NCBI RefSeq assembly: GCF_026342735.1
Contig: NZ_JAPEMM010000001.1
Location: 1,612,001 to 1,676,000 of the forward strand
Source of the DNA: Streptomyces sp. NBC_00193
GTDB taxonomy: Bacteria; Actinomycetota; Actinomycetes; Streptomycetales; Streptomycetaceae
DNA: 64,000 nt
Reading direction: 5' to 3'
Under the pieces are notes generated by a model. That model was not told the origin of the DNA, did not search any database, and saw only the letters and a list, made by a program, of their open reading frames with translations. Below are positions 16,081 through 24,758 of the stretch, in pieces. Both the position numbers and the translations under genes were made by a program. The first letter of the stretch is position 1; the number at the start of each line of letters is the position of its first letter.

Positions 16081-16749
16081 ATGAGTCCGGACCGGAGAAC
16101 CGCAGTGGCCGCCGGGCTGCTGTTCCTGCTGACCGAGGTCTCCGCGATAGCCGGGGCGGCCCTCTACCGCCCCCTGCTGGGCGCGGCGGACGGCCGGCTC
16201 GCGCAGGGCGCCGACACGCAGGCCCTGATCGGCGCGCTCTGCGAGGTGGTGCTGGTGGTGGCGGTGGCCGGCACCGGGACGGCCCTGTTCCCCGTCCTGC
16301 GGCGCCACGGCGAGGGGCTCGCGCTCGGGTACGCCTTCGGGCGGCTGCTGGAGGCGGCCGTCATCGCCGTCGGCATCGTCTCCGTCCTGGCGCTCGTCAC
16401 CCTGCGGCGGGAGCCGGGGGCGGCGGACGGCGCCGACGCCGCGCTGGTGGCCGTGCACGACTGGACGTTCCTGCTCGGCCCCAACGTCGCCCTCGGCCTG
16501 AACACCGTCCTGCTCGCGTACCTGGCCTACCGCGCACGGCTCGTCCCGCGCCCCATCGCCGTCCTCGGCCTGATCGGCGGCCCCCTGATCTGCGTCTCGG
16601 CCGCAGCCGTGATGTTCGGCGCCTACGACCAGCTCTCCCCGGCGGGCGCAGCCGCCGCCCTCCCGGTCTTCGCCTGGGAACTGGCACTGGCCGGCCGGCT
16701 GCTCACCAGAGGCTTCACCCCCGACCCGGGACCCGTGCGCGCCGGCTGA
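16081..16749 (+). CDS. DUF4386 integral membrane protein
   Basis: 222 residues with about six hydrophobic segments (AVAAGLLFLLTEVSAIAGAALY; LIGALCEVVLVVAVAGTGTALF; AVIAVGIVSVLALVTL; WTFLLGPNVALGLNTVLLAYLAY; IAVLGLIGGPLICVSAAAVMFG). The family name comes from features such as RPLLGA near the first helix and FLLGPN in the middle. Function is unknown; such genes are usually paired with a TetR regulator, as here. It has no close downstream partner: its stop abuts the stop of the next, opposite gene in the sequence TGATCA. Confidence 0.85.
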   Translation: MSPDRRTAVAAGLLFLLTEVSAIAGAALYRPLLGAADGRLAQGADTQALIGALCEVVLVVAVAGTGTALFPVLRRHGEGLALGYAFGRLLEAAVIAVGIVSVLALVTLRREPGAADGADAALVAVHDWTFLLGPNVALGLNTVLLAYLAYRARLVPRPIAVLGLIGGPLICVSAAAVMFGAYDQLSPAGAAAALPVFAWELALAGRLLTRGFTPDPGPVRAG

Positions 16750-17079
16750 TCAGCGCACGCAGTCCAGCTCCACGCAGGGCGTGGAGTAGTCCCGCGCCCA
16801 TTCGTTCCCGTCGACGTTGACGCTGTTGAAAGGGTCCGGATGGGTGGCCCCGACGCCCGACCTCTCGACCGTGCGGATCAGCTTCTTCACGGTCCTGGGC
16901 TTCTTGCGGCTGAGGTCCTTGACGGGGCGCGGGGTGTCGGAGTCCGTGGTGAGGCCTGCGGCCGTCGCGCCGGGAGCGGCGGGAGCGGCGACAGCGACGG
17001 ACGAGAGCGAGACGCCTCCGCCGGCCAGGAGGGTGGCGATCAGCAGCGGGACGACACGTCGGGTCCGGATGGCGATCAT
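16750..17079 (-). CDS. Small secreted protein of unknown function
   Basis: 109 residues. MIAIRTRRVVPLLIATLLAGGGVSLSSVAVAAPA is a clear Sec signal peptide, cleavage near residue 32. The mature part is about 75 residues, rich in Thr/Arg/Lys in its first half (RPVKDLSRKKPRTVKKLIRTVERSG) and ends with GNEWARDYSTPCVELDCVR, where two Cys could form a disulfide. No domain is recognised. A plausible GGAGAGG-like ribosome-binding stretch lies just before the ATG (reverse of CCTCTCCCC). It is convergent with the DUF4386 gene, sharing the TGATCA stop junction. Confidence 0.7.
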   Translation of the reverse strand: MIAIRTRRVVPLLIATLLAGGGVSLSSVAVAAPAAPGATAAGLTTDSDTPRPVKDLSRKKPRTVKKLIRTVERSGVGATHPDPFNSVNVDGNEWARDYSTPCVELDCVR

Positions 17080-17250
17080 GGGGAGAGGCTCCCCATGTCA
17101 TGGAATGCGGTGGGGCGGGGTCACCCGTCCGCCGTTCTCCGGCGTCACCGTCACTCCATTGCGCCCCGGGCCGGACCTGCCGTCACGGCACGGAAAGTCG
17201 GGGCTTGACACCCATCGGGCCCGCCCGCGACAGACCTTCCGCCACATCCT

Positions 17251-17727
17251 TCAGCCGAAGTCGTACACCGTGACGGGTATCCCCTTCGCGCACAGCTCGT
17301 CCCGGATGAGCGGCTCGATGCGGGACCACTTGCCGCCCGCGAGCCCGCAGCCGATACGGGGCATGTGGACGGAGGCGCCCCGTTCCGTGGCGTGGGCCGC
17401 CAGGCGGTCGAGGCAGCGTTCGATCGCCTCGTAGCGGACGGGCGGGCCGCCGCTGCCGGTGCGGATGCCGTGCTGGCCGACCATGTTCGCGACCCAGATG
17501 TCCGGGCGGACCTGGACGAGCTGTACCGCGCCGAGCGCGAAGTCGTTCCCGCTGCGACCCCTGTGCCAGGCGCGGTACGCGGCCTCCGGCTCGCTCCAGC
17601 GCTTCGAGAGCGCGAGGACGAAGCCCTTGCCCCACCCGCCGAGGTCGTTGCAGACGTGCGCGATGATCTTCGGCCCCCGGGCCTGCGGACTGGTCGCGTC
17701 CCCCCGGATGATCGTCGGCTGGTGCAT
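17251..17727 (-). CDS. Macrodomain protein (Poa1p-like ADP-ribose-1''-phosphatase fold)
   Basis: 158 residues from the ATG at 17727 (MHQPTIIRGDATSPQARGPKI), which has an AAGGGG site; an in-frame GTG/ATG start at 17775 is possible. The ADP-ribose-binding macrodomain is seen in IIRGDATSP, KIIAHVCNDLGGWGKGFVLALS, ALGAVQLVQV..DIWVANMVGQHG, and VHMPRIGCGLAGGKWSRIEPLI (GCGLAGG phosphate loop). The same pattern occurs in yeast Poa1p, which dephosphorylates ADP-ribose-1''-phosphate from tRNA splicing, and in TARG1-like de-ADP-ribosylases. No toxin or ADP-ribosyltransferase neighbour is present, so a housekeeping metabolite-repair role is as likely as an antitoxin role. Confidence 0.88.
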   Translation of the reverse strand: MHQPTIIRGDATSPQARGPKIIAHVCNDLGGWGKGFVLALSKRWSEPEAAYRAWHRGRSGNDFALGAVQLVQVRPDIWVANMVGQHGIRTGSGGPPVRYEAIERCLDRLAAHATERGASVHMPRIGCGLAGGKWSRIEPLIRDELCAKGIPVTVYDFG

Positions 17728-17820
17728 GCGGATCCCCTTTCCCCCTGCCCGGAAGGTACCTGGCCCCTCTGACATCGCCGGAAGGCACGTGACTCGGGGG
17801 GCTTGGGGCCTCAGCCTTCG

Positions 17821-17870
17821 GGTCGTAGGTCCGCAGTCTTTACGACCATGGGTTTATGCGGTTTTAACCG
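17821..17870. promoter_or_regulatory. Inverted repeats upstream of the PTS permease gene
   Basis: Two small inverted repeats lie in this A+T-richer stretch: GGTCGTA (17821-17827) with TACGACC (17841-17847), and CGGTT-TT-AACCG (17859-17870). They are 115-165 bases before the PTS GTG start and probably belong to its promoter. I looked for a DasR-type element here and did not find a good one. Confidence 0.35.
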
Positions 17871-17984
17871 TGTTACAACTGGAACATCGCGCTGCAAATG
17901 GCGCATTTTCCTTCGCTGTTGCCCAGCCCACACAAGCGCTGCCTGCCTTGGCAACACACCCCGTTTCCTCTGGAGGAAGCAACC

Positions 17985-19259
<1,275 letters not shown>

Positions 19260-19261
19260 CC

Positions 19262-19498
19262 GTGCCCGCGGCGCAGCGCACCCCCGGACGGGGAATGCCG
19301 TGCGAGGAGCGGCGCGAGCTGATCGCCGGAGCGGTACGGGCCAACGGCCGCGTACGGGTCGCCGATCTCGTACGGGAACTGGGCGTCAGCCGGATGACCA
19401 TCCACCGGGACCTCCAGCACCTGGACGCCCAGGGCCGGGTCCGCCGGATCCGCTCCGGGGCGACGACCACGATTCCCGCCGCGGCCGGCACGGCCTGA
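19262..19498 (+). CDS. DeoR-type HTH protein lacking an effector domain
   Basis: 78 residues from a GTG at 19262, only 2 bases after the PTS stop; an ATG at 19295 (MPCEERRELIAG) is an alternative. The whole protein is one DeoR-type winged helix: CEERRELIAGAVRANGRVRVADLVRELGVSRMTIHRDLQHLDAQGRVRRIRSGAT. Normal DeoR regulators are about 250 residues, with a sugar-phosphate-binding domain after this segment, which is missing. A strong terminator follows 18 bases after the stop, so nothing suggests a recent frameshift. It could be a stand-alone DNA-binding protein tied to the PTS gene, or a remnant. Confidence 0.75.
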   Translation: MPAAQRTPGRGMPCEERRELIAGAVRANGRVRVADLVRELGVSRMTIHRDLQHLDAQGRVRRIRSGATTTIPAAAGTA

Positions 19499-19515
19499 GC
19501 GCCACCCCGAAAGCA

Positions 19516-19559
19516 GGGGCGGGGCACCACCGACCGACCGGTGGCGCCCCGCCCCTTTT
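19516..19559. terminator. Strong bidirectional rho-independent terminator
   Basis: Arms GGGGCGGGGCACCACCG (19516-19532) and CGGTGGCGCCCCGCCCC (19539-19555) pair with a single A/C mismatch, followed by TTTT (19556-19559). It separates the plus-strand PTS/DeoR pair from the minus-strand DUF2568 gene. Confidence 0.9.
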
Positions 19560-19567
19560 CGCGTTCC

Positions 19568-19984
19568 TCAGGCCCGCGCCGTCGCCGCCAGCAGCCCGCG
19601 CCACCGGGTGCGCTCCGCGACCAGGCAGGCCCCCGCGAGGGCCGTCACCGGGACCGCCGCCCACACGGGCCAGGCTGACCATGACGCCGCCACGGCCACG
19701 ACGAGCTGGAGCAGCACCAGCGCGATCGTCACCGCGCCCGGCACCGCGACGATCACCTGGGCCTTGTCCCCCGGGGTCGAGAACACCGTGGGCAGGCCGA
19801 TCAGCAGCACCACGCTCGCCACCGCCGCCGTCACCGACCAGCCGGCCAGCGCCCACGGGGCCGCCACCCAGGCGCACAGCTCGGTCGCGAAGCGCAGCAC
19901 CGAGGGAAGGTCCGCCCGCGCCCCTGCCCCCGGCACCGGCACCGCCCCCGGCCCGCCCCCGCCGCCCGCTCCCACATCGCCCAT
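19568..19984 (-). CDS. YrdB-like DUF2568 small membrane protein
   Basis: 138 residues from the ATG at 19984 (MGDVGAGGGGGPG), which has GGGAG upstream; the longer frame to 20194 is G+C-rich non-coding-like sequence. After a Gly/Pro-rich N-terminus there are four hydrophobic helices: VLRFATELCAWVAAPWALAGW, VTAAVASVVLLIGLPTVFS, VAVPGAVTIALVLLQLVVAVAAS and WAAVPVTALAGACLVAERTRW. The RFxxELC...PTVFSTPGDK pattern matches DUF2568 (YrdB). No function is known. Confidence 0.75.
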   Translation of the reverse strand: MGDVGAGGGGGPGAVPVPGAGARADLPSVLRFATELCAWVAAPWALAGWSVTAAVASVVLLIGLPTVFSTPGDKAQVIVAVPGAVTIALVLLQLVVAVAASWSAWPVWAAVPVTALAGACLVAERTRWRGLLAATARA

Positions 19985-20253
19985 CTCCCGCGCCCCCCGC
20001 TCTCCTTGATCACTGCCGCGCGCCGCGGACACCTTAGGACCGGGCAGGGTGACGAGCGCAACACCGGTCCGGCCCCCTCCGTCGGACCCACCCATTCCGC
20101 AGGCCGGAGCGGGGCCGCGGCCCCGGTTTCCAAGGGCTCGTGGCGCCCGTACCCAAGCTTTGTGCGAAAGGGGACATATCGGTCTGGTGCCCACCCCTCC
20201 GCTCCGGGTCGAATAGCGGAGCGCGCCCGCATCGGGCCCCGTAAGCTCCCGTC

Positions 20254-21465
20254 ATGCAGGTGATCCAGTCAACGAAACTCGCCAATGTCTGCTACGAGAT
20301 CCGCGGCCCCGTCCTCGAAGAGGCGATGCGGCTCGAAGCAGCAGGTCATCGCATCCTCAAGCTCAACACCGGCAACCCCGCGGCCTTCGGCTTCGAGTGC
20401 CCGCCGGAGATCCTTGAGGACATGCTCCGCAACCTGGGCAACGCCCACGGCTACGGGGACGCGAAGGGCCTGCTCTCGGCGCGCCGTGCGGTCATGCAGC
20501 ACTACCAGACCAAGGGCATCGACCTGGACGTCGAGGACATCTACATCGGCAACGGGGTCTCCGAGCTGATCCAGATGTCGATGCAGGCGCTGCTCGACGA
20601 CGGCGACGAGGTGCTCGTCCCGGCGCCGGACTACCCGCTGTGGACCGCGTCCGTCAGCCTGGCCGGCGGCACCGCCGTGCACTACCGCTGCGACGAGCAG
20701 TCCGACTGGATGCCGGACCTCGCCGACATCGAGCGCAAGGTCACCGACCGGACCCGCGCGATCGTGATCATCAACCCGAACAACCCGACCGGCGCCATCT
20801 ACGACGACGAGATGCTGCGCGGGCTGACGGACATCGCCCGCCGCCACAACCTGATCGTCTGCTCGGACGAGATCTACGACCGGATCCTCTACGACGGCGC
20901 CACGCACACGAACACCGCCGCCATCGCGCCGGACCTGCTGACGCTCACCTTCAACGGGCTCTCCAAGAACTACCGCGTCGCCGGCTACCGGTCCGGGTGG
21001 ATGGCGGTGTGCGGGCCCAAGAAGCACGCCTCGTCCTACATCGAGGGCCTGACGATCCTGGCGAACATGCGGCTCTGCGCCAACATGCCCTCCCAGCACG
21101 CCATCGCCACCGCCCTCGGCGGACGGCAGTCGATCAACGACCTGGTGCTGCCCGGCGGGCGGATCCTGGAGCAGCGCGACACGGCCTACGACCTGCTGAC
21201 GCAGATCCCCGGCATCACCTGCGTGAAGCCCAAGGGCGCGCTGTACCTGTTCCCGAAGCTGGACCCGTCCGTCTACAAGATCAAGGACGACCGGCAGATG
21301 GTCCTCGACCTGCTCCGCGAGGAGAAGATCATGGTCGTGCACGGTACGGGCTTCAACTGGCCCGAGCCCGACCACTTCCGGATCGTGACCCTGCCCAACG
21401 CGAAGGACCTCGCCGACGCGGTCACCCGGATCGGCAACTTCCTCGACGGGTACAGCCAGCCGTAG
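20254..21465 (+). CDS. Alanine-type aminotransferase (AlaA-like, PLP fold I)
   Basis: 403 residues. Start MQVIQSTKLANVCYEIRGPVLEEAMRLEAAGHRILKLNTGNPAAFGF, typical of the AlaA/YfbQ group. PLP-binding features are GDEVLVPAPDYPLWTA, the NPNNPTGAIYDDEML loop, VCSDEIYDRILYDG and the lysine in FNGLSKNYRVAGYRSGWM. The carboxylate Arg is in HFRIVTLP. AlaA interconverts pyruvate/glutamate and alanine/2-oxoglutarate. It is monocistronic; the convergent heme-oxygenase-like gene ends 5 bases after its stop with no room for a terminator hairpin. Confidence 0.92.
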   Translation: MQVIQSTKLANVCYEIRGPVLEEAMRLEAAGHRILKLNTGNPAAFGFECPPEILEDMLRNLGNAHGYGDAKGLLSARRAVMQHYQTKGIDLDVEDIYIGNGVSELIQMSMQALLDDGDEVLVPAPDYPLWTASVSLAGGTAVHYRCDEQSDWMPDLADIERKVTDRTRAIVIINPNNPTGAIYDDEMLRGLTDIARRHNLIVCSDEIYDRILYDGATHTNTAAIAPDLLTLTFNGLSKNYRVAGYRSGWMAVCGPKKHASSYIEGLTILANMRLCANMPSQHAIATALGGRQSINDLVLPGGRILEQRDTAYDLLTQIPGITCVKPKGALYLFPKLDPSVYKIKDDRQMVLDLLREEKIMVVHGTGFNWPEPDHFRIVTLPNAKDLADAVTRIGNFLDGYSQP

Positions 21466-21470
21466 CGGTT

Positions 21471-22115
21471 CTACGCTTCGGCGGCGACGAGTCCGGTGGA
21501 CAGGGCCGCCGAGATCGCGGCGACGTGGTGGTAGGCCCGCCCCACGGCGGCGAGCACCCGGTCCTGCTCGCCGGGGCCGGGGAGCGCCGCGTTCAGGCGC
21601 GCCGTGAAGCCGGCCCAGCGCTCGCGGTCGCCGCTGGCGTAGTACGCCACGCCGTCCGTGTCGCGCAGCCCGTAGGCCTCGGCGACGTACCGGCGCAGGA
21701 TCGCGCCGCCGAGCGTGGAGCCCTCCAGTACGTAGAGGAACCCGAGCAGGGCCGGCGGGTCCGAGGCCGCGGCGGCGCGGATCTCCCGCGCGAGGGCGTC
21801 CGCCGGTGCGGCCGCGGTGGACGCCGGGAACACGCCGTCCTCGGCGAAGTGCATCAGGTCGCGGTCTATGCACGGGATCTTGACCAGGTCCGCCGACCAC
21901 ACCGAGGTGACGCACGGGTCCGTGGCGCGCGAGAGTTCGGCCTCCAGCGCCCCCAGGACCCGGCGGTAGGCGGCGAGCTGGTCGACGTACCGGTCGAGCG
22001 GGAGCGTCCCGGCGAGCATCGCGAGGGAGAAGGGCGTGCCCTCCAGGTCCTGGTGCCGTCCGCGGGTGCTCGCCCGGATGCGGTCGACGACCGTGTGGCA
22101 GTCCGTGGGGCTCAT
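21471..22115 (-). CDS. Heme-oxygenase-like protein
   Basis: 214 residues; the ATG at 22115 overlaps the stop of the upstream polyprenyl synthetase gene by 4 bases. The proximal heme His is likely in STRGRHQDLEGTPFSL (residue ~21). The distal-helix pattern GFLYVLEGSTLGGAILRRYV matches the BphO/HemO-like heme oxygenases, which open heme to biliverdin, CO and Fe(II). The protein is all-helical and soluble. No phytochrome or iron-uptake gene is adjacent. Strict coupling to an isoprenyl synthase gene raises the possibility that this is a divergent member using another substrate, since the HO fold also occurs in non-heme di-iron oxidases. Confidence 0.8.
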   Translation of the reverse strand: MSPTDCHTVVDRIRASTRGRHQDLEGTPFSLAMLAGTLPLDRYVDQLAAYRRVLGALEAELSRATDPCVTSVWSADLVKIPCIDRDLMHFAEDGVFPASTAAAPADALAREIRAAAASDPPALLGFLYVLEGSTLGGAILRRYVAEAYGLRDTDGVAYYASGDRERWAGFTARLNAALPGPGEQDRVLAAVGRAYHHVAAISAALSTGLVAAEA

Positions 22116-23308
22116 GCGCCGTCACCCTTCAGGAGCGTCGTGTGCAGCCGGTCGATGAGGTGGCCCTTGCGTTCGATCGTCACGTCGAAGTAGCGGGCGC
22201 TGTGCTCGGAACGGCACACGCCGCGCACCGCCTCCATCGCCGAGCGCTTCAGCTCCACCGCCTGCGCCGCGAGGAGGAGGAGCGTGCGGCGCAGCTCCGG
22301 ATGACCGAGCACGAACTCCTTCAGCCGCGCCCCCACCAGCTCGCCCGACGCGCGCAGGCCGTCGGGCGCGGAGTCGAGCAGTTCGAGGAGGACCCGGTTG
22401 CTCAGCTGGCCGAAGTCCTCGTGGGTGGCGCGGCCGCCGAACTCGGGCACGAAGTCGGTCAGGTCGTTGAAGAGCTGGCTGGCCAGTCCGAGGTTGCGCA
22501 TGGCCTCGTCCAGGACCCTGCGCTCGTCCTCCACCACGCCCAGGGCCGCCACCGCCGCGTCCAGCGGCATCCGGAACAGCGTGCCCGTCTTGAGCGCGGC
22601 CATCGACTCCCAGAAGGCCACCCGCTCGCCGCGGGGCGCGGCCGCCAGTTCGGCGCGGGTGAGCGCGGTGCGCGTGGAGACGTCGACGGCCTGGCCCGTG
22701 AGGCCCCGGCCGACCGACTGCAGGAGGCTCCGTACGACGGCCGGGTCGGCCGCGTGCTCCAGCGCCGCGGTGATCAGCAGGGAGCCCGTGTTGAGGGCGA
22801 GCGGGATGCCGTGCGTGACGTGGAGGGCGGGCTCGCCGTAGCGGATGCCGCTGCCGTCCTGGATGTCGTCGAGGGCGACCGCGGCCTTCAGCAGGACGCG
22901 CACCGCCACGGCCGCGCGGCGGACCGCGGCCAGGTCCGCCGCGGAGTCGTCCTCGCCGGCCGGGCCGGGGAAGCCCCGGTAGTTGCGGTAGGCCCAGAAC
23001 ACCATCGAGGGCCGCAGCGGGGCCCGGCCCGCGGGCGCTCCCGCGGTGGGGGCCAGGGCCTGCTGGCCCACCTTCGAGCCGACGGCGTCGGCGACCGGGG
23101 CGTACAGGGAACGCCCCAGCACCGCCTCGTACACCGATTGCGGTGCGGACGGGCCCGGCCGTGCGGGCGCGGTGGCCAAGGAGGCCAGGAAGGCCGCCAG
23201 GTCCTCCTCCAGGAGCGCCGCGTCGCTCCGTACCACTGCCTCTACGCCCGATGTATCCGATGCGTCCAGCGCATGCGACACGCCTGACGCGCCTTCGGCC
23301 CCAGCCAT
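22112..23308 (-). CDS. Polyprenyl synthetase family protein (trans-isoprenyl diphosphate synthase)
   Basis: 398 residues with GGGGGACGGA before the ATG. The first aspartate-rich motif is intact (VALDDIQDGSG). The isoprenyl-synthase pattern continues with GRGLTGQAVD and KTGTLFRMPL. The second motif reads LFNDLTDFVPE, so the first Asp of DDxxD is Asn. These enzymes condense IPP with allylic diphosphates. An Asn in the second motif is seen in some active enzymes and in non-catalytic partners, so activity is uncertain. An acidic N-terminal extension of ~55 residues precedes the fold. It is co-translated with the heme-oxygenase-like gene; no terpene cyclase is nearby. Confidence 0.85.
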   Translation of the reverse strand: MAGAEGASGVSHALDASDTSGVEAVVRSDAALLEEDLAAFLASLATAPARPGPSAPQSVYEAVLGRSLYAPVADAVGSKVGQQALAPTAGAPAGRAPLRPSMVFWAYRNYRGFPGPAGEDDSAADLAAVRRAAVAVRVLLKAAVALDDIQDGSGIRYGEPALHVTHGIPLALNTGSLLITAALEHAADPAVVRSLLQSVGRGLTGQAVDVSTRTALTRAELAAAPRGERVAFWESMAALKTGTLFRMPLDAAVAALGVVEDERRVLDEAMRNLGLASQLFNDLTDFVPEFGGRATHEDFGQLSNRVLLELLDSAPDGLRASGELVGARLKEFVLGHPELRRTLLLLAAQAVELKRSAMEAVRGVCRSEHSARYFDVTIERKGHLIDRLHTTLLKGDGA

Positions 23309-23495
23309 TCCGTCCCCCGAGCATCACGCCTGTCGGCCCGCACGTTCCGCACACGCGTGCACCGAAAGGAGAAGAGTGGGCGTTGCGCCCCGGCCATGAC
23401 AAGACACATTCAAGCCGACACACAGGACCAAGATTCAGCTCAACTTTAGAACGGATCCAATGTAGGATGGTCCCCTGACCACGCAGGAGGCCCCC

Positions 23496-23897
23496 ATGTA
23501 CGAGCCGATTCGCACCAAGGCGGTCGACCCCCGCATAGGCGTCCACCGCAGCGACTACCCCCGCAGCAGCCGCGCCGAAGCCCTGGACATCCAGCTCGCC
23601 GGGCACCTCGCCGCGCTGCTCACCGTGACCGACGAGCTCGGCCTCGACGAGGCCGCCGCCGTCGTCGCCGCCCAGGTGACCCGCCTGCGCGGGACCGAGC
23701 CCGCCCGCGCACCGCAGCGGCCCGGCCGGGAGCCCGACGCCGAGGCCGCCGCCGCCGCGCTGCACCAGCGCGCCCACGATCTTGCCGCCCGCGCCCTGCT
23801 CGTCGCCGCGTCCCGCGCCGACACCACGGTCGCGATCCTCGCCGCCGAGCGCATGGACGCGCACGCCGCCGCGCTCGACCTCGTCGGCGCCCACTGA
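23496..23897 (+). CDS. Hypothetical actinobacterial protein, Ala-rich helical (133 aa)
   Basis: 133 residues with GCAGGAGG 6 bases before the ATG (MYEPIRTKAVDPRIGVHRSD). The N-terminal 30 residues are polar (RSDYPRSSRAEALDIQLAGHL); the rest is a run of Ala/Leu-rich amphipathic helices (LAALLTVTDELGLDEAAAVVAAQVTRL; ALHQRAHDLAARALLVAASRADTTVAILAAERM). There is no signal peptide or membrane segment. A TAGGAT sequence at 23463-23468 could be the -10 box. It is divergent from the polyprenyl synthetase gene. No known domain. Confidence 0.7.
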   Translation: MYEPIRTKAVDPRIGVHRSDYPRSSRAEALDIQLAGHLAALLTVTDELGLDEAAAVVAAQVTRLRGTEPARAPQRPGREPDAEAAAAALHQRAHDLAARALLVAASRADTTVAILAAERMDAHAAALDLVGAH

Positions 23898-24097
23898 CGG
23901 CCCCGGTCCGGGGCCGCGGAGGCTCCGGACCGGGCGCCATGCCCTGCGGGGCTTGAACGTGCAACCCGCTTCACCGCTGCCCGGTGGGCGCCCCGGCCCC
24001 GGTCGGCCGCGCAGGCCCCGCGCAGCGGGGTCGTCCCTGCGGGGCGAAGTCCCCTACCCGCCCTTCCACCGTTCCCCGGGCGCTGCCCGGACCCGCG

Positions 24098-24187
24098 CCT
24101 CAAACGCCGGCGGGGCTGGGGATGTGCGCGGCGCCGTTCCCGGGGGCCGGCCCCCGGACCCCCGCTCCTCAAACGCCGGAGGGGCTG
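24098..24187. repeat. Streptomyces-type intergenic repeat (two copies of CCTCAAACGCCGG[C/A]GGGGCTG) with hairpin
   Basis: CCTCAAACGCCGGCGGGGCT (24098-24117) and CCTCAAACGCCGGAGGGGCT (24167-24186) flank an inverted repeat CCGGGGGCCGGCCCCCGG-like segment (about 24140-24157). I know this CTCAAACGCCGG..GGGGCTG element as a very common intergenic repeat after Streptomyces genes. Here it lies between convergent genes and probably serves as a terminator. The downstream copy overlaps the last codons of the minus-strand gene ending at 24169. Confidence 0.75.
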
Positions 24188-24621
24188 AGAGTGGGCGGGT
24201 CCGGGGCGAAGTCCGCTGCTGCGATGCCGCACCAGGGGGTTGCGGCCGGGGGCCAGACCGGGCCGACTGCGTCGGCTCGCTCCGTCGCGGCCGGGGCGAC
24301 GCCCGGGATCTTGACCAGCACCTGCGGGCCGCGGTCGGCGGGGCCCGGCACGGGCTGTTCACGGAACTCCACCGTGACCACGTAAGCGCCCGGCTCCGGG
24401 AAGCCGTTCACCGCCTCGACCGAGGCCACCACGCGGCGGCTCGCCGGGTCGATCCGGCAGTCGGTGATCCGTACGTCGTCCGGCGCGGCCCCCGCCGGAC
24501 GGACCGCCGGCCGCCCGCCCGCCCATACGTACAGCCCCAGCGGGGCGAAGACCAGCAGTCCCGCCACGAACACCAGGGCGACCAACCAGCCCTGCCACTT
24601 CAACGCGCTCACGCCACCCAT
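24169..24621 (-). CDS. Membrane-anchored hypothetical protein (150 aa)
   Basis: 150 residues from the ATG at 24621 (MGGVSALKWQGWLVALVFVAG); the frame extends to 24672, but that part is less coding-like. One N-terminal membrane helix (WLVALVFVAGLLVFAPLGLYVWAGG) is followed by an extracytoplasmic beta-rich domain: DDVRITDCRIDPASRRVVASVEAVNGFPEPGAYVVTVEFREQ. This looks like a small immunoglobulin-like (FxLYD/DUF-type) domain. A Pro/Ala-rich tail (GPVWPPAATPWCGIAAADFAP) ends in PTLSPSGV, encoded within the common repeat element. Function unknown. Confidence 0.6.
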   Translation of the reverse strand: MGGVSALKWQGWLVALVFVAGLLVFAPLGLYVWAGGRPAVRPAGAAPDDVRITDCRIDPASRRVVASVEAVNGFPEPGAYVVTVEFREQPVPGPADRGPQVLVKIPGVAPAATERADAVGPVWPPAATPWCGIAAADFAPDPPTLSPSGV

Positions 24622-24758
24622 GGGACGATCCTCCCGGCCCGCCGCCCCGTGAACCAGCACCCCAGGGCCCACACAGCATTTCGAAGTGGGACCGCCTGGT
24701 CACCTCTCGTTCACTCAACTCCGCGCGGAATGTGGGTTTCCGCGAGCACTCTGCACCC

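Noticed and set aside
17776..17984. DasR element upstream of the NagE-type PTS gene
   Set aside because: No sequence close to the dre consensus was found; only unrelated short inverted repeats are present.
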